64,000 nucleotides of DNA from Legionella cincinnatiensis (GCF_900452415.1 NZ_UGNX01000001.1:1798001-1862000), one strand, 5' to 3'. Shown: positions 8,812-20,377, counted from the first letter of the stretch. The notes: generated by a model from the letters alone, not told the origin. A program made the numbers and translations.

Positions 8812-9432
8812 ATGAGCTCTTTATCATTACTTTTTAAGAAGTTAAGAATAGCCGTTCTATTAATTACTGTATTGCTAACAGCCTGTGTTAGTCCTCCTCC
8901 AGCTGATGTAAATAATCTTTGTAATATATTTAGACAATATCCTAAGTGGTATACTGATGCTAAGGACGTTGAACGACGTTGGAAGGTACCAGTTCCAGTA
9001 CAAATGGCTATTATTCATCAAGAGTCAAAATTTAATGCTCGGGCGCGACCACCACGAACGAAACTATTATATATAATTCCTTGGAAAAGACCTTCCTCAG
9101 CTTATGGTTATACACAAGCATTACATGATACCTGGAAACATTATAAACGAAGCAATGGTGGATTATTTGCTTCACGTGATGATTTTGGTGATGGTGTTGA
9201 TTTTATTGGATGGTACGCAAATCAAGCACATATCAGAGCTGGAATTGCACGAACAGACACGTATTCCCTGTATTTAGCATATCATGAAGGGATTGGTGGT
9301 TATCAACGTAAAACCTATTTAAAAAAATCATGGTTGCTTCCTGTCGCAAGAAAGGTTCAAGCGCGATCACAACTTTACGCAATGCAACTTAACTCGTGCA
9401 GGAGATCTTTTGAGTCTCGTTCATGGTTCTAA
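8812..9432 (+). CDS. lipoprotein with SLT lysozyme-like domain
   Basis: This 206-residue protein has a lipoprotein signal peptide ending LLTAC at Cys25, so it should be lipidated and anchored in the envelope. The mature part resembles a soluble lytic transglycosylase core: VPVPVQMAIIHQESKFNA has the catalytic Glu of the ES motif, SSAYGYTQAL corresponds to the GLMQ-like region, and YLAYHEGIGGYQ to the later Ala-Tyr-Asn/His-Gly motif. It probably cleaves peptidoglycan to 1,6-anhydro muropeptides, which would suit the anmK gene upstream in the window. The match to SLT is good in motifs but the protein is short and divergent. Confidence 0.7.
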   Translation: MSSLSLLFKKLRIAVLLITVLLTACVSPPPADVNNLCNIFRQYPKWYTDAKDVERRWKVPVPVQMAIIHQESKFNARARPPRTKLLYIIPWKRPSSAYGYTQALHDTWKHYKRSNGGLFASRDDFGDGVDFIGWYANQAHIRAGIARTDTYSLYLAYHEGIGGYQRKTYLKKSWLLPVARKVQARSQLYAMQLNSCRRSFESRSWF

Positions 9433-9633
9433 GCTCAGAAAGGGCTGTATTACGAACGAATTGAACTATAATTCGAAGATATTTAGATTAATGAGGATAC
9501 CTAAGTGAATATTCACAACATTAAAAATGTGGAATGCAATGGCATTAATGATACATACAGACTACATTTAATTTATTAAATTTTAAACTAATAGTATACT
9601 ACTTAAAAATGAAACGGGTATAGATATCATTAA

Positions 9634-10676
<1,043 letters not shown>

Positions 10677-12217
10677 TTTTTGATAGATATTCTGCAAGAT
10701 TTTCTCTACCCTCTGTATCGATGACTAACTCCAGTTTGGTTCGCCGTTTTAATATATCATCACAACTCTGAGCCCATTCTTCTAAAATTAAATAATCAAC
10801 CTCTACTTGGTAAAGGTAAGTACAATATTTTTTACCTAAACACTCCATATTGGAACAGGAAGCAAGAAATTTTTCCATACAGCTGCCATAAGTGTATAGG
10901 TAGCGATTCAGTAAATCTGAATCCATCCATTTGTATTTTTCTTTAGCATAAATGACGTATTGATCAAAATTCATTTGCTCAAAAGAAGCTCCTGGCAAAG
11001 GAGTGGTTGCTGTCATGGGTTGATGCATGTTCGGAAATATTGGGATAAGTTGATTAATGATCTCTTCTGCTAATTGTCGATAAGTGGTAATTTTACCACC
11101 ATAAATCGTAATAATAGGGGCTGGTTCAAAAATAACCTTGTAAGAATAATTACGGCTCAGGGATTTCGCTTCTTTATTTTCATCAGCTAATAAGGCTCTT
11201 ACACCGCTCCACGTGTAGACGATATCTGTTTCAGATAATTTGCTTTTGAAATAGCAATTAACCAAATTAATTAAGTAATGAATTTCTTCATGACTAATAG
11301 TGACATGATCTGGATTACCCTGGAGTGGAATATCAGTTGTACCAATCATACTAAATCCATGATAAGGAATAACGAAAACGACTCTTTTATCTTGATGTTG
11401 TAAAAAATAAGCATGATTACCTTCATAGATTTGTGGCACGATAATGTGGCTACCTTTAACTAAACTAATTTTTTGTTGATCAGGAGTTTGCGTGAGTTCT
11501 TCTACAGATTTAACCCATGGGCCAGCGGCATTTACTATTGCTCGAGCATAGAGCACATAAGTTGACCCTATTTTAGGTTGAATGGTTAGTTGCCATAAAT
11601 TGTTTACGATCTCAGTATGAATTACTGCCGAGTGTGTTCGTATGCTTGCCCCATGATTTTTTGCTTGAATTGCATTGATGATTGTTAATCGAGCATCATC
11701 AGTTATGGCGTCATAAAATAAAAAACCTTTATTGAATTCATTGATTAAAGGAATAAAATAGCTTTCTTTACTTTTTCTATGAATTGTTTTGCATTTCGGT
11801 AAGCGATTTTTGCGACTTAAATGATCATAAAAAAATAGCCCCAAACGTAAAAACCAAGCAGGGCGCATATGATGTTCATAGGGTAAAACTAATGCTTGTG
11901 GGTGTACCAAATGAGGAGCCAAATCTAATAATCTTTGTCGCTCAATGAGCGCTTTTTTAACCAGATTAAACTCATAATGTTCTAGATATCTTAAGCCACC
12001 ATGAATAAGCTTAGTACTGCTTGAGGAAGTTTTGGAGGCCAAATCATCTTGTTCGAGAAGCACTACAGACAACCCCCTTAATGCTGCATCTGCAGCACAA
12101 CCAGAGCCATTGATGCCGCCTCCAATAATTGCAACATCAAAAACTGCATTCATATTTTGGTCTCCCTAAAAAAGATATACACTAACAATATACACATAAT
12201 AGTTGGGACAAGGAACA

Positions 12218-13693
12218 ATGCAAATAATGGGTTATTTACTCGCTATAGATCAAGGAACGAGCAGTACACGCGCCATGATATACACCACTCAGGGGGAATT
12301 AGTCGCAGCGAGCCAGTACCCCCTTACTCAATATTATCCTAAAGCTGGTTGGGTTGAACATGATCCAGAGGAAATATGGAAAAAAACTTTAACGGCAATG
12401 AGAGATGTAGTATCTCGAGTCCCTCTGAAGCAAATCTTATGTTGTGGTATAACGAATCAAAGAGAAACTACGGTCATTTGGGATAAAAAAACGGGTGATT
12501 GTCTTGCTCCAGCTATTATTTGGCAGGATCGTAGAACTTCAGACTATTGTAAAAGTTTGATCGCTGATGAACGGATGATCCAAGAAAAAACTGGCTTGCT
12601 CCCTGATTCTTATTTTTCAGCCAGTAAATTGAAATGGTTTTTAGATAATAATGCAAAAGCTAATGAGCTGGCAAAAAAGGGTGAGCTAGCCTTTGGAACT
12701 ATAGATAGTTTTCTGATTTGGCGACTCACTACAGAACATTTGCATTTAACTGATGTCACAAATGCATCACGGACAATGTTATTTAATATTAAAACAGAAC
12801 AATGGGATCCTGATTTACTAAAATACTTCGTCATTTCTGAGTCTGTTTTACCTAAAGTTTGTGCAAGCGATAGCCATTTTGGGATTATTAGCAAACAGTG
12901 GCTTGGTTTTGAGCTACCTATTACTGGGGTAGCAGGAGATCAACAGGCTGCATTAGTTGGACAAGGGTGTTTTAAAACAGGAATGGTAAAAGCAACCTTT
13001 GGAACCGGTGCCTTTTTATTACTTAATACAGGCAATAAGCCAGTGTTTTCACATCATAAACTTTTAACAACCGTGGCTTATAAAATCCGAGGGCAGATGG
13101 TTTATGGATTAGAGGGAAGTATTTATCATGCTGGTACCACAGTAAAATGGCTGCGCGATTCAATGAAGTTAATTACTGATGTGGAGGAAACGGAGATATT
13201 AGCCCAATCATTAGAAGGAAATGAGGGTGTGTATTTAGTTTCAGCATTTACAGGTTTAGGTGCTCCTCATTGGTTATCAGTGCCCGGAGCATCGATTGTT
13301 GGCTTGAGTCTTTATAGTAATAGAGCTCATTTGGCTCGAGCAGCACTTGAAGGAGTATGCTATCAGGCTCGAGAGGTCTGTTTTTGCATGAAAGAAGACA
13401 GCCAAATGGACTTATCGCTGTTACGTGTGGATGGGGGTATGGCCGTTAATCAATGGTTTTTACAGTTTTTAGCAGATCAATGTCAACTACAAATCCAAAA
13501 ACCTAAAGATATTGAAACAACTGCTAGGGGGGCAGCAATTTTGGCGGCATTAGGATGTGGTGTGTTTGATTCATTAGATGAGCTACACATAACATGGGAT
13601 TTGGAACAAGAGTTTCAACCACAAAGGCCCTTAAATCAAGTAGAACAGGATTATCAAGGTTGGAGACATGCTTTACGAAAAACAAAAGGGTAG
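12218..13693 (+). CDS. glpK: glycerol kinase
   Basis: GlpK phosphorylates glycerol to glycerol-3-phosphate. The FGGY-family N-terminus LLAIDQGTSSTRAMIY is followed by GITNQRETT, WQDRRT, GVAGDQQAALVGQ, and the late LRVDGGMAVNQWF and ARGAAILAALGCG. At 491 residues it is a normal FGGY kinase. A TTG at 12203 is also in frame; I chose the ATG at 12218, which leaves the usual short lead-in before the first strand and lies close behind AAGGA, while an ATG at 12227 remains possible. It is divergent from glpD, its metabolic partner. Confidence 0.95.
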   Translation: MQIMGYLLAIDQGTSSTRAMIYTTQGELVAASQYPLTQYYPKAGWVEHDPEEIWKKTLTAMRDVVSRVPLKQILCCGITNQRETTVIWDKKTGDCLAPAIIWQDRRTSDYCKSLIADERMIQEKTGLLPDSYFSASKLKWFLDNNAKANELAKKGELAFGTIDSFLIWRLTTEHLHLTDVTNASRTMLFNIKTEQWDPDLLKYFVISESVLPKVCASDSHFGIISKQWLGFELPITGVAGDQQAALVGQGCFKTGMVKATFGTGAFLLLNTGNKPVFSHHKLLTTVAYKIRGQMVYGLEGSIYHAGTTVKWLRDSMKLITDVEETEILAQSLEGNEGVYLVSAFTGLGAPHWLSVPGASIVGLSLYSNRAHLARAALEGVCYQAREVCFCMKEDSQMDLSLLRVDGGMAVNQWFLQFLADQCQLQIQKPKDIETTARGAAILAALGCGVFDSLDELHITWDLEQEFQPQRPLNQVEQDYQGWRHALRKTKG

Positions 13694-13761
13694 TCGTTGT
13701 GCTGTAAGAACGTCTTCTCCGTTATCTAGGGAGTATAATGACTTGAGAATTCTGTTTTTTC

Positions 13762-14769
13762 TTAGCTTGCAATAAGAGCAGTAGAGAACTCTGTTAACTC
13801 TATTAATTTCTCATGTCCTTCAAATAACACTGAGTGTTCTGCTCCTGTCAAGATACTTAGTGCTACCAGATAATGTCCATGATTCAATAGAGAAAAGTCG
13901 ACCAATTCACCAAGTTCTGATGATTGAGACCCACTAAAAAATTTCTGTCCACAATATATTTTTTGATCAGTTTTAATTTCATACATTTTTAAGTGATGTT
14001 TTAAGGTCGCTTTATAGTGCATGCGTGCAATTATTTCTTGTCCTTTGTAACAACCCTTATTAAAGCTAATGTAATGGGTTTGATGTAAATCAAGTCGATG
14101 TGGAAGGAATAAACCGCGAGATGAAGGATAAATCTCAATTTGTTGTTGCGCTAATCGCAAAGTATGCCAAGTTAATGAGCCAAGCATTTGTTCTTTATCT
14201 GCAAAACACTGTTTTATATCATGAGCAAGATCAGATTGAACTAATAAAATATAAAACCCATTCCCTAAATGATAAAAGCAAGAGTAATTATTGTATGTTT
14301 GAGCATAAAAAGTGTTGGGGAAAAATTTTGTATTAGGAATGATATCCTCATCATTTTGCAAATAAAATCCAAAAATACTTAACTGATCATTTTTTTTAAG
14401 AGTGATGCGAGAAAGCATTGCAGTTTTACTTAATGATTTGATAGTGAGCTCTATTAAATCTTTGGGAAGTATTAACTTAACTCCCTGCCAAGAGACGATA
14501 TCCATTAAAGATAAAATTCGTCCTTGGAGATTACATTGAGCACCTTGGAGCATTTGAATGTCAGAAATAGAGTGGATATTACAGGTTAATTGTCCTTGAA
14601 GAAAATCCAATGCTTTAACACCTTCAATTTCCAAAACAGCGAGATAGGATAAATCAAACAAATAGTTTTTCTTGGGTTGAAGTTTTAATTCCTCCGCTAT
14701 AGGTTTAAATGTAGTTAGTATTCTGTCATTAATTGAATATTCAAAAGTACTCATCATCATATAACGCAT
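13762..14769 (-). CDS. ygfZ: YgfZ family folate-binding Fe-S/tRNA modification protein
   Basis: YgfZ proteins are folate-binding relatives of aminomethyltransferase that support certain Fe-S enzymes such as MiaB. The hallmark KGCYKGQEIIARMHYK, containing the conserved Cys, is present near residue 245, and the N-terminal half has FLQGQLTCNI. Length is 335 residues. Four start codons cluster at the N-terminus (MRYMMM); none has an obvious Shine-Dalgarno, so the start could be up to five codons later. It is divergent from sdhE-ygfX, reproducing the ygfZ/sdhE/ygfX neighbourhood of enterobacteria. Confidence 0.9.
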   Translation of the reverse strand: MRYMMMSTFEYSINDRILTTFKPIAEELKLQPKKNYLFDLSYLAVLEIEGVKALDFLQGQLTCNIHSISDIQMLQGAQCNLQGRILSLMDIVSWQGVKLILPKDLIELTIKSLSKTAMLSRITLKKNDQLSIFGFYLQNDEDIIPNTKFFPNTFYAQTYNNYSCFYHLGNGFYILLVQSDLAHDIKQCFADKEQMLGSLTWHTLRLAQQQIEIYPSSRGLFLPHRLDLHQTHYISFNKGCYKGQEIIARMHYKATLKHHLKMYEIKTDQKIYCGQKFFSGSQSSELGELVDFSLLNHGHYLVALSILTGAEHSVLFEGHEKLIELTEFSTALIAS

Positions 14770-14830
14770 TTCGTTTATAAATACAGTAGTGTATCATTTA
14801 TAAGTTACCTAAATCACGAAGAGATTTTCA

Positions 14831-15076
14831 ATGTTGGATAATCAAGAAAAAGCAAGGCTTGCATGGCATTGCCGCCGTGGCATGTTAGAATTGGATCTTA
14901 TTTTACAACGATTTCTTGAAAAACATCTCGATCTCATATCAAACGAGGAGCTTGAGGCTTTTAACCACTTATTAAGTTGCACGGATCCTGAGTTATTTGC
15001 ATGGTTAATGGGACATGATGAACCACAAGAGAACGAGTTAAAAAAAATTGTCGCTATTATTCGATCTAGTAATTGA
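14831..15076 (+). CDS. sdhE: succinate dehydrogenase flavinylation factor SdhE
   Basis: SdhE (YgfY) assists covalent FAD attachment to SdhA. The 81-residue protein carries the invariant RGMLE at residues 16-20 (RGxxE motif), then a small helical bundle ending with DPELFAWLMG. Length and motif fit the family exactly. AGAG lies upstream of the ATG. Its 3' end overlaps the next gene by 29 bases, which starts at TTG in another frame. It is divergently arranged to ygfZ. Confidence 0.95.
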   Translation: MLDNQEKARLAWHCRRGMLELDLILQRFLEKHLDLISNEELEAFNHLLSCTDPELFAWLMGHDEPQENELKKIVAIIRSSN

Positions 15077-15455
15077 ACCAAAAAAATCAAAGAATTATTT
15101 ACGATTGATTTTAATAGTTTATTTATTCACTGCCTTATTAATTTTATATTCATCAATATATCTATTTTTTAAATTCGCTTTGATTGGATTTATTGCTGTT
15201 TTATTAAGATTTGATTGGATCAATCGTAATCCGTGCATGGAAATTAAAAAGATTCAATTTATTGATGATCAATGGGTGTTAGAATTTCATGATGGCAAAA
15301 AGGAAAATTATCCTCAAGCTACAACTCTTATCAATAACTTCCTTTTTTCACTGATTCAATTGACAAATATTCGACGAAAAAAATTAATCGTTTTATTTCA
15401 TGATCAGCTTACAGCGAATCAATTACGTTCCTTATATTTTAAAACACAAGATTAG
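15048..15455 (+). CDS. ygfX: YgfX-like small membrane protein
   Basis: This 135-residue protein has two adjacent hydrophobic helices at about residues 20-55 followed by a soluble beta-rich tail, including VLEFHDGKKENYP. That is the plan of YgfX/CptA, which in E. coli is encoded immediately after sdhE and has been described as a membrane-anchored partner of SdhE. Assignment rests on architecture and gene order more than on residue identity. The start is a TTG inside sdhE; a later start would remove part of the pre-helix segment. Function beyond the family is not clear. Confidence 0.7.
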   Translation: MSLLFDLVIEPKKSKNYLRLILIVYLFTALLILYSSIYLFFKFALIGFIAVLLRFDWINRNPCMEIKKIQFIDDQWVLEFHDGKKENYPQATTLINNFLFSLIQLTNIRRKKLIVLFHDQLTANQLRSLYFKTQD

Positions 15456-15523
15456 CATATTGGTATATAATTAAACATAATAATTAATTATAAGCCATCA
15501 GCCTAAAGGAATAAGAGAACGTA

Positions 15524-16078
15524 ATGAAGAAACAAACTTCTTATAGCGATGAAGACTTGGTTAATTTGGCACAACAAGGAGATAAAGATGCCTATAATTT
15601 GTTGTTGTCACGCTATAATAACAAGATTCAGCAAATCATTAATTTGCATATTCAAGATCGGGCAAATGTAAATGATTTAGTGCAAGAAGTACTCATTAAG
15701 GTCTATCGCTATCTACAGCATTTTAACGAGAAAAGCCAATTTTCTACATGGTTGTATCGAATTACAAAAAATACGATTAAAAATCATTATCGAGCAGCCA
15801 ACTTGCGTATGGATTTGGAAGCAGAATATGCTGACAATTATGTCCCATCAGCTCAACTATCACCAGAATATTTATTAATTAATATTGAGTTTGGAGAGCA
15901 GTTAGAATTAGCTATTTCCACTTTGTCTGAGGAATTACGTATTTGTTATGGAATGCATATTATTGATGGGCGATCTTATGAAGATATTGCAAAAAAAATG
16001 GATTGTCCTGTTGGGACCGTACGGTCGCGAATATTTAGGGCTAGAAAATTATTAATGCAATCAATTGATTATCATTAA
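15524..16078 (+). CDS. rpoE: ECF-type RNA polymerase sigma factor, RpoE-like
   Basis: This 184-residue protein has the two ECF regions. Region 2 includes DKDAYNLLLSRYNNKI, then DLVQEVLIKVYRYL and FSTWLYRITKNTIKNHYR; region 4 includes YEDIAKKMDCPVGTVRSRI. It is most like RpoE/AlgU, which directs envelope-stress transcription. The usual anti-sigma genes (rseA/mucA, rseB/mucB) do not follow: downstream are 246 bases of AT-rich sequence and then an unrelated methyltransferase. Control is therefore not evident from context. The ATG at 15524 lies a short distance after AAGGAATAAGAG. Confidence 0.9.
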   Translation: MKKQTSYSDEDLVNLAQQGDKDAYNLLLSRYNNKIQQIINLHIQDRANVNDLVQEVLIKVYRYLQHFNEKSQFSTWLYRITKNTIKNHYRAANLRMDLEAEYADNYVPSAQLSPEYLLINIEFGEQLELAISTLSEELRICYGMHIIDGRSYEDIAKKMDCPVGTVRSRIFRARKLLMQSIDYH

Positions 16079-16324
16079 TGAAGAATATTAGAAGGAAAAA
16101 ATTTAATTTATTTTAGGTTCTTCAAGGGTTCAAAATTATTGTTGCAGAAAAATGATTTGATCTGAGATTTAATCGCCGAAATCTATAATTTTCTTTAATG
16201 GATTATGCAAAGCTATTTCAATAGTTAATTTTAAAGCTTTATGTGACTCAAGTATCTTTTTATTTCGTTACTTGTCGCATCCCAATTATATGTTTATCAT
16301 AATATTTTATTTGTCCATTTCAAA

Positions 16325-16984
16325 ATGATTGATGCAATACAAAACGAACTCAATAATGCATTTACTTATAGTTACAAACAACCTGACGAATATCATTTTA
16401 GTCTTGACTCAATCCACCTAGCGAGATTTGTTGCCATACAATTGAAATCCCACACAGATCTTGGTTCATTACGAGTATTAGATCTCTGCGCAGGCTGTGG
16501 GGTTATTGGGATGGAGCTGTCATGGCACCTTCAAGCCCTCCGGCAGATTGATTTTATTGAGATTCAGGATATTTATACTGAATATTTTTATCAAAACCTG
16601 GCTAACATCAATCGACCTGAATTGCAATTTCGCTGGCATCTTTTAAATTATGATGAATTACATGCAAAAAAATGGGAAGGTAAATTTGATTTGATTATCA
16701 GTAATCCACCTTATTTTCAACTAGGTCACGGAATGCTTTCCCCTTCTCAATTTAAAAATCGTTGTAGATTTTATTTGGATAGTTCTTTTCATAATTATAT
16801 TCGAGCGCTAGAAAATTCACTTGCAAACAATGGTAGAGCTTATTTTTTATTACGCCCATTAAAACATCATGGGTTTGATTTATTTTCTGATATACAAAAA
16901 ATACTGCAGGAAACATCAGCAACGGTAAGAAAAATATCGCATATCCGCGGTGTGGATATTATTTTATTAGAGAAACTGAATTGA
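16325..16984 (+). CDS. TrmN6-like N6-adenine tRNA methyltransferase
   Basis: The 219-residue product is a class I SAM-dependent methyltransferase. Motif I is LDLCAGCGVIGMELS and the catalytic motif IV is DLIISNPPYF; NPPY is characteristic of N6-adenine or N6-glutamine methyltransferases. The N-terminal FSLDSIHLARFV resembles the substrate-binding start of TrmN6 (YfiC), which methylates A37 of valine tRNA. The resemblance to TrmN6 is good, but an RNA versus protein target cannot be decided by eye. It stands alone after the sigma factor gene with a 246-base gap in which I see nothing else. Confidence 0.7.
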   Translation: MIDAIQNELNNAFTYSYKQPDEYHFSLDSIHLARFVAIQLKSHTDLGSLRVLDLCAGCGVIGMELSWHLQALRQIDFIEIQDIYTEYFYQNLANINRPELQFRWHLLNYDELHAKKWEGKFDLIISNPPYFQLGHGMLSPSQFKNRCRFYLDSSFHNYIRALENSLANNGRAYFLLRPLKHHGFDLFSDIQKILQETSATVRKISHIRGVDIILLEKLN

Positions 16985-17148
16985 CATTTTGGGGCTGGAT
17001 TAAGCTTCTTTTTAGTCGCGTAAGCTTGCTAAGAGTCCCGCGCTCATTAAATAAAAGCCACTATTCGCATTTAAAAAAGGTTTAAGGTCAAAAATAACTT
17101 TTGTTAAGGTCTCTTGATTTTTAAATGCTTAAGCAAGGCTAATGGCTC

Positions 17149-17859
17149 TTAATTCATGGCTATTTCCTGTGTAGATATATAATTAGAGTGACTAAGAAAG
17201 TAGCTATCGGGGTAGTAGGCGAATACTACAGAACCATTTTTAATGGCATTGATCACGGGTTTTGCTAAACTTTCCGCAATAGCTGGACAGCCCCACGAAC
17301 AGCCGGCACGCCCTTCTTTTTTTATAAAAGTAGGTTCTACGTACCATGCTCCATGAACCACTACTCGTCTACTGTAGGCATTAGAGTTTAGGCCTTTTTC
17401 TAACCCTTCTAGGTTTAAGGAAAGCCCTTTACGTCCCATGTATGTATTTTCAGTAATATAGGTGCCCAGGCTAGATTTTTTGCTTGACATGTCATTCGAA
17501 AAGCTATCAGGTACTTTACCTTCCCCCGAATTACGACCATGAGCAACATAGGTTTCAAATACTAAGGACTCTTTATCCATATCAAAAATCCACATGCGAG
17601 GTTGATTGGATGGGACAGAATAATCGATAATAGTTAAGACGGGTCTTTTAACCTCTCCTTCTCCATAAGCTTTAGTATAAGCTCTTAACCCAAGCCCAAT
17701 CACTTCTTTATTCAATGTGGGTGCTGATTCGCTAAGTTTTTGTATTTCTAATTGCTGCTCAGACTGGGCATTTGCTTCTTGCTCGATGTTGATAACAGGA
17801 AAAACTGAGATGGGAAGATTTGCTGCTAAGGTAGATAATAAAACAAGTAACTTAATCAT
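17149..17859 (-). CDS. exported L,D-transpeptidase-fold protein (YkuD_2 type)
   Basis: This 236-residue protein has an N-terminal signal peptide (first about 20 residues hydrophobic). The catalytic signature of murein L,D-transpeptidases is visible as RRVVVHGAWYV and GRAGCSWGCPAI, with the catalytic His and the Ser-x-Gly-Cys cysteine, preceded by GTYITENTYMGRKG. It most resembles the YkuD_2 subgroup found in Gram-negative envelopes. Expected action is peptidoglycan or lipoprotein crosslinking in the periplasm, but the subgroup is poorly characterised. GAGAG lies just before the ATG. It is divergent from ruvB. Confidence 0.8.
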   Translation of the reverse strand: MIKLLVLLSTLAANLPISVFPVINIEQEANAQSEQQLEIQKLSESAPTLNKEVIGLGLRAYTKAYGEGEVKRPVLTIIDYSVPSNQPRMWIFDMDKESLVFETYVAHGRNSGEGKVPDSFSNDMSSKKSSLGTYITENTYMGRKGLSLNLEGLEKGLNSNAYSRRVVVHGAWYVEPTFIKKEGRAGCSWGCPAIAESLAKPVINAIKNGSVVFAYYPDSYFLSHSNYISTQEIAMN

Positions 17860-18164
17860 TGGCTCTCTAATAGTTAAAATTTATGATGTTTATGCTTATA
17901 AGTGCTAGTTGAAATTCTTTTATTTTGTCCTTAATTAATCATTTTATAAAAGTGAACTTAACAGGATATTATACGAATATTCATATTAGGAATGTGTTAT
18001 GAGAAAAGGTAATAGCTACTTGACGATAAAAATATTCAGTTACCAACGAAAAAAGCTTTGATAGGTTATAAAGAGTTCTATTTTTAATTTTTTAAAATCA
18101 GCTGCGATTCAAAAAACATATGATAAAATGCCATCATCCATCAAAATCCTTAAAATAAGATCCT
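17860..18164. other. divergent intergenic region
   Basis: These 305 AT-rich bases separate the L,D-transpeptidase gene (-) from ruvB (+). They must hold both promoters, but I see no clear operator, structured RNA or ORF worth naming. Confidence 0.5.
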
Positions 18165-19172
18165 ATGCTGGAAAGTGACCGCTTAATAAGTACTCAAAGT
18201 AATGTTGCAGATGAAGTCATTGATCGAGCTATTAGACCCTTAAGTCTTAGTGAGTATATTGGACAAGAAAATGTAAGCTCACAGATGCAAATTTTTATTG
18301 ATGCAGCTAAAAAGCGAAGTGATGCTTTGGATCATGTGTTGATTTTTGGCCCCCCGGGTCTTGGAAAAACAACTTTGGCCAATATTATTGCACATGAAAT
18401 GGGAGTTAATCTGCGCCAAACTTCTGGACCTGTAATCGAAAGAGCAGGGGATATTGCAGCAATACTCACAAATTTACAAGAAAATGACATTCTATTTATT
18501 GATGAAATTCATAGACTTAGTCCAGTTATTGAAGAGGTGCTCTATCCAGCGATGGAAGACTATAAATTGGATATCATGATAGGTGAGGGGCCAGCGGCTC
18601 GTTCGATAAAGCTGGAATTGCCTCCATTTACATTAATTGGTGCAACAACGCGAGCAGGTTTATTGACTTCCCCACTTAGGGATCGATTTGGTATAGTTCA
18701 GCGTCTTGAGTATTATTCTGTAGATTCATTGACGAAAATTGTTGCTCGTTCTGCACAATTACTGAATGTAAAAACACAACCTGAAGGAGCACGAGAAATT
18801 GCTTTACGCTCGAGAGGTACCCCTCGTATTGCCAATCGTTTACTTCGTCGTGTTAGAGATTATGCTGAAGTGAAAGGTGGCGGTATTATCAATATTGAGA
18901 TTGCCCAAAAAGCTTTAGAAATGTTAGAAGTAGATAAACACGGCTTTGATCTTATGGATAGAAAATTGCTTATGGCGGTAATCGAGCAATTTAGTGGTGG
19001 CCCAGTAGGAATTGATAGCATCGCAGCTGCAATTGGTGAAGAAAAAGGCACAATAGAAGATGTATTAGAGCCATTTTTAATACAACAAGGATTCCTTATG
19101 CGCACGCCAAGAGGTAGAATAGCTACCCCAAGGGCATATATGCATTTTGGCATACCGATAGAGCAGGATTAG
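18165..19172 (+). CDS. ruvB: Holliday junction branch-migration ATPase RuvB
   Basis: RuvB is the hexameric motor that drives branch migration of Holliday junctions together with RuvA. The 335-residue protein shows [12 protein letters not shown], Walker [12 protein letters not shown], Walker [11 protein letters not shown], sensor [12 protein letters not shown], the [11 protein letters not shown] arginine-finger region and a C-terminal winged helix ending [12 protein letters not shown]. All ATPase motifs are intact. ruvA and ruvC are not upstream; instead it heads the ybgC-tol cluster with a four-base gap to ybgC. Confidence 0.97.
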   Translation: MLESDRLISTQSNVADEVIDRAIRPLSLSEYIGQENVSSQMQIFIDAAKKRSDALDHVLIFGPPGLGKTTLANIIAHEMGVNLRQTSGPVIERAGDIAAILTNLQENDILFIDEIHRLSPVIEEVLYPAMEDYKLDIMIGEGPAARSIKLELPPFTLIGATTRAGLLTSPLRDRFGIVQRLEYYSVDSLTKIVARSAQLLNVKTQPEGAREIALRSRGTPRIANRLLRRVRDYAEVKGGGIINIEIAQKALEMLEVDKHGFDLMDRKLLMAVIEQFSGGPVGIDSIAAAIGEEKGTIEDVLEPFLIQQGFLMRTPRGRIATPRAYMHFGIPIEQD

Positions 19173-19176
19173 TAAA

Positions 19177-19557
19177 ATGGATGATACAACCACGCATCAA
19201 TATGCCTTTCGAGTTTACGTTGAAGATGTAGACTATATGGGAATTGTTTATCATGCGAACTATCTTTGCTATTTTGAACGTGCTCGAACAGAAATGTTAC
19301 GACAAAATAATATGGTTCTTTCTGATTTAATAAAGCAAGATACTTTGTTTGCTATATATGATGTGCATATTCGTTATAAGGCACCGGCGCGTCTGGATGA
19401 TTTATTAACGATTAAAACTCAAGTTCAGCAATTAGGTGTGTGCAGTTTTTTATTTGATCAGGTAATACAAAACCAACAAGAACAAATAATTTGTGAGGCT
19501 AAAATCCAAGTGGTATGTGTGAATAGTAATTTAAAACCAAAACGAATTCCGTATTAA
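19177..19557 (+). CDS. ybgC: tol-pal system acyl-CoA thioesterase YbgC
   Basis: This 126-residue hotdog-fold protein contains FRVYVEDVDYMGIVYHANY, the 4-hydroxybenzoyl-CoA thioesterase signature with the catalytic Asp, followed by YFERARTEML. YbgC hydrolyses short acyl-CoA esters and is routinely encoded ahead of tolQ. It starts four bases after ruvB and is followed by a 143-base gap before tolQ, which could hold a separate promoter for the Tol genes. Confidence 0.95.
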   Translation: MDDTTTHQYAFRVYVEDVDYMGIVYHANYLCYFERARTEMLRQNNMVLSDLIKQDTLFAIYDVHIRYKAPARLDDLLTIKTQVQQLGVCSFLFDQVIQNQQEQIICEAKIQVVCVNSNLKPKRIPY

Positions 19558-19700
19558 ACGGGTTTTTATAAATCCTATTTTAGGTTGAATAAAGTACAAT
19601 AAAATTCCAGGGTATATTTTTGGAATGGATTTTCTGCTGTACTTTCTTCCAAGTGATGAAATTGATAGAAGTAAAAAGATCTTGGTACTGGAGATGATAG

Positions 19701-20375
19701 ATGGGTAATCAAGCAAATGTATTAATGTACTTTATGCAAGCAGGTTTAGTGGTTAAGACTGTCATGTTATTGCTGGCCGCTGCATCCATTACTTCATGGA
19801 CATTAATATTTCAAAGGGCATGGTTTTTTAACCAGAAAAAACAACTTACAGATGCTTTTAATCGAAGATTCTGGGAAAGTGGTGATTTAAGTAGGCTTTA
19901 TGCTGATGTTGATAGTAATTCTGATGAGCGACAGGGAATGGCGGCTATTTTTCATTCCGGCTTTAAAGAGTTTATACGTGCTCGCAAGCAGGGAAATGTA
20001 GTTATTGAACCGATACAAAGAGTCATGCAAATTACTCATGCTAAAGAGGCGGAAAAGCTAGAAAAACATTTACCTTTTTTTGCTTCAGTAGGCTCTATTG
20101 CACCTTATGTGGGACTATTTGGCACAGTTTGGGGTATAATGACCTCTTTTCAGGCATTAGGCCATGCCCAACAAGCTACTATTGCTATGGTGGCTCCAGG
20201 GATTTCTGAAGCACTTGTAGCTACAGCTTTAGGTTTATTTACAGCAATACCTGCTGTTATTGCCTATAACCGCTATACAACTCGTGCTAATGATTTATTA
20301 AATCGATTTGATTTATTTCAGGAAGAATTAATATCGCTTATAGAACAACAAAGTAATGAAACTGTAAGAGGGTAA
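19701..20375 (+). CDS. tolQ: Tol-Pal inner-membrane motor protein TolQ
   Basis: TolQ forms the proton-channel stator with TolR. The 224-residue protein has one N-terminal helix (about residues 15-37) and two later helices, the second starting SVGSIAPYVGLFGTVWGIM and the third VATALGLFTAIPAVIAYN, as in ExbB/TolQ/MotA. GGAG precedes the ATG. tolR begins two bases after its stop, so the operon is tightly coupled. Confidence 0.96.
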   Translation: MGNQANVLMYFMQAGLVVKTVMLLLAAASITSWTLIFQRAWFFNQKKQLTDAFNRRFWESGDLSRLYADVDSNSDERQGMAAIFHSGFKEFIRARKQGNVVIEPIQRVMQITHAKEAEKLEKHLPFFASVGSIAPYVGLFGTVWGIMTSFQALGHAQQATIAMVAPGISEALVATALGLFTAIPAVIAYNRYTTRANDLLNRFDLFQEELISLIEQQSNETVRG

Positions 20376-20377
20376 AA

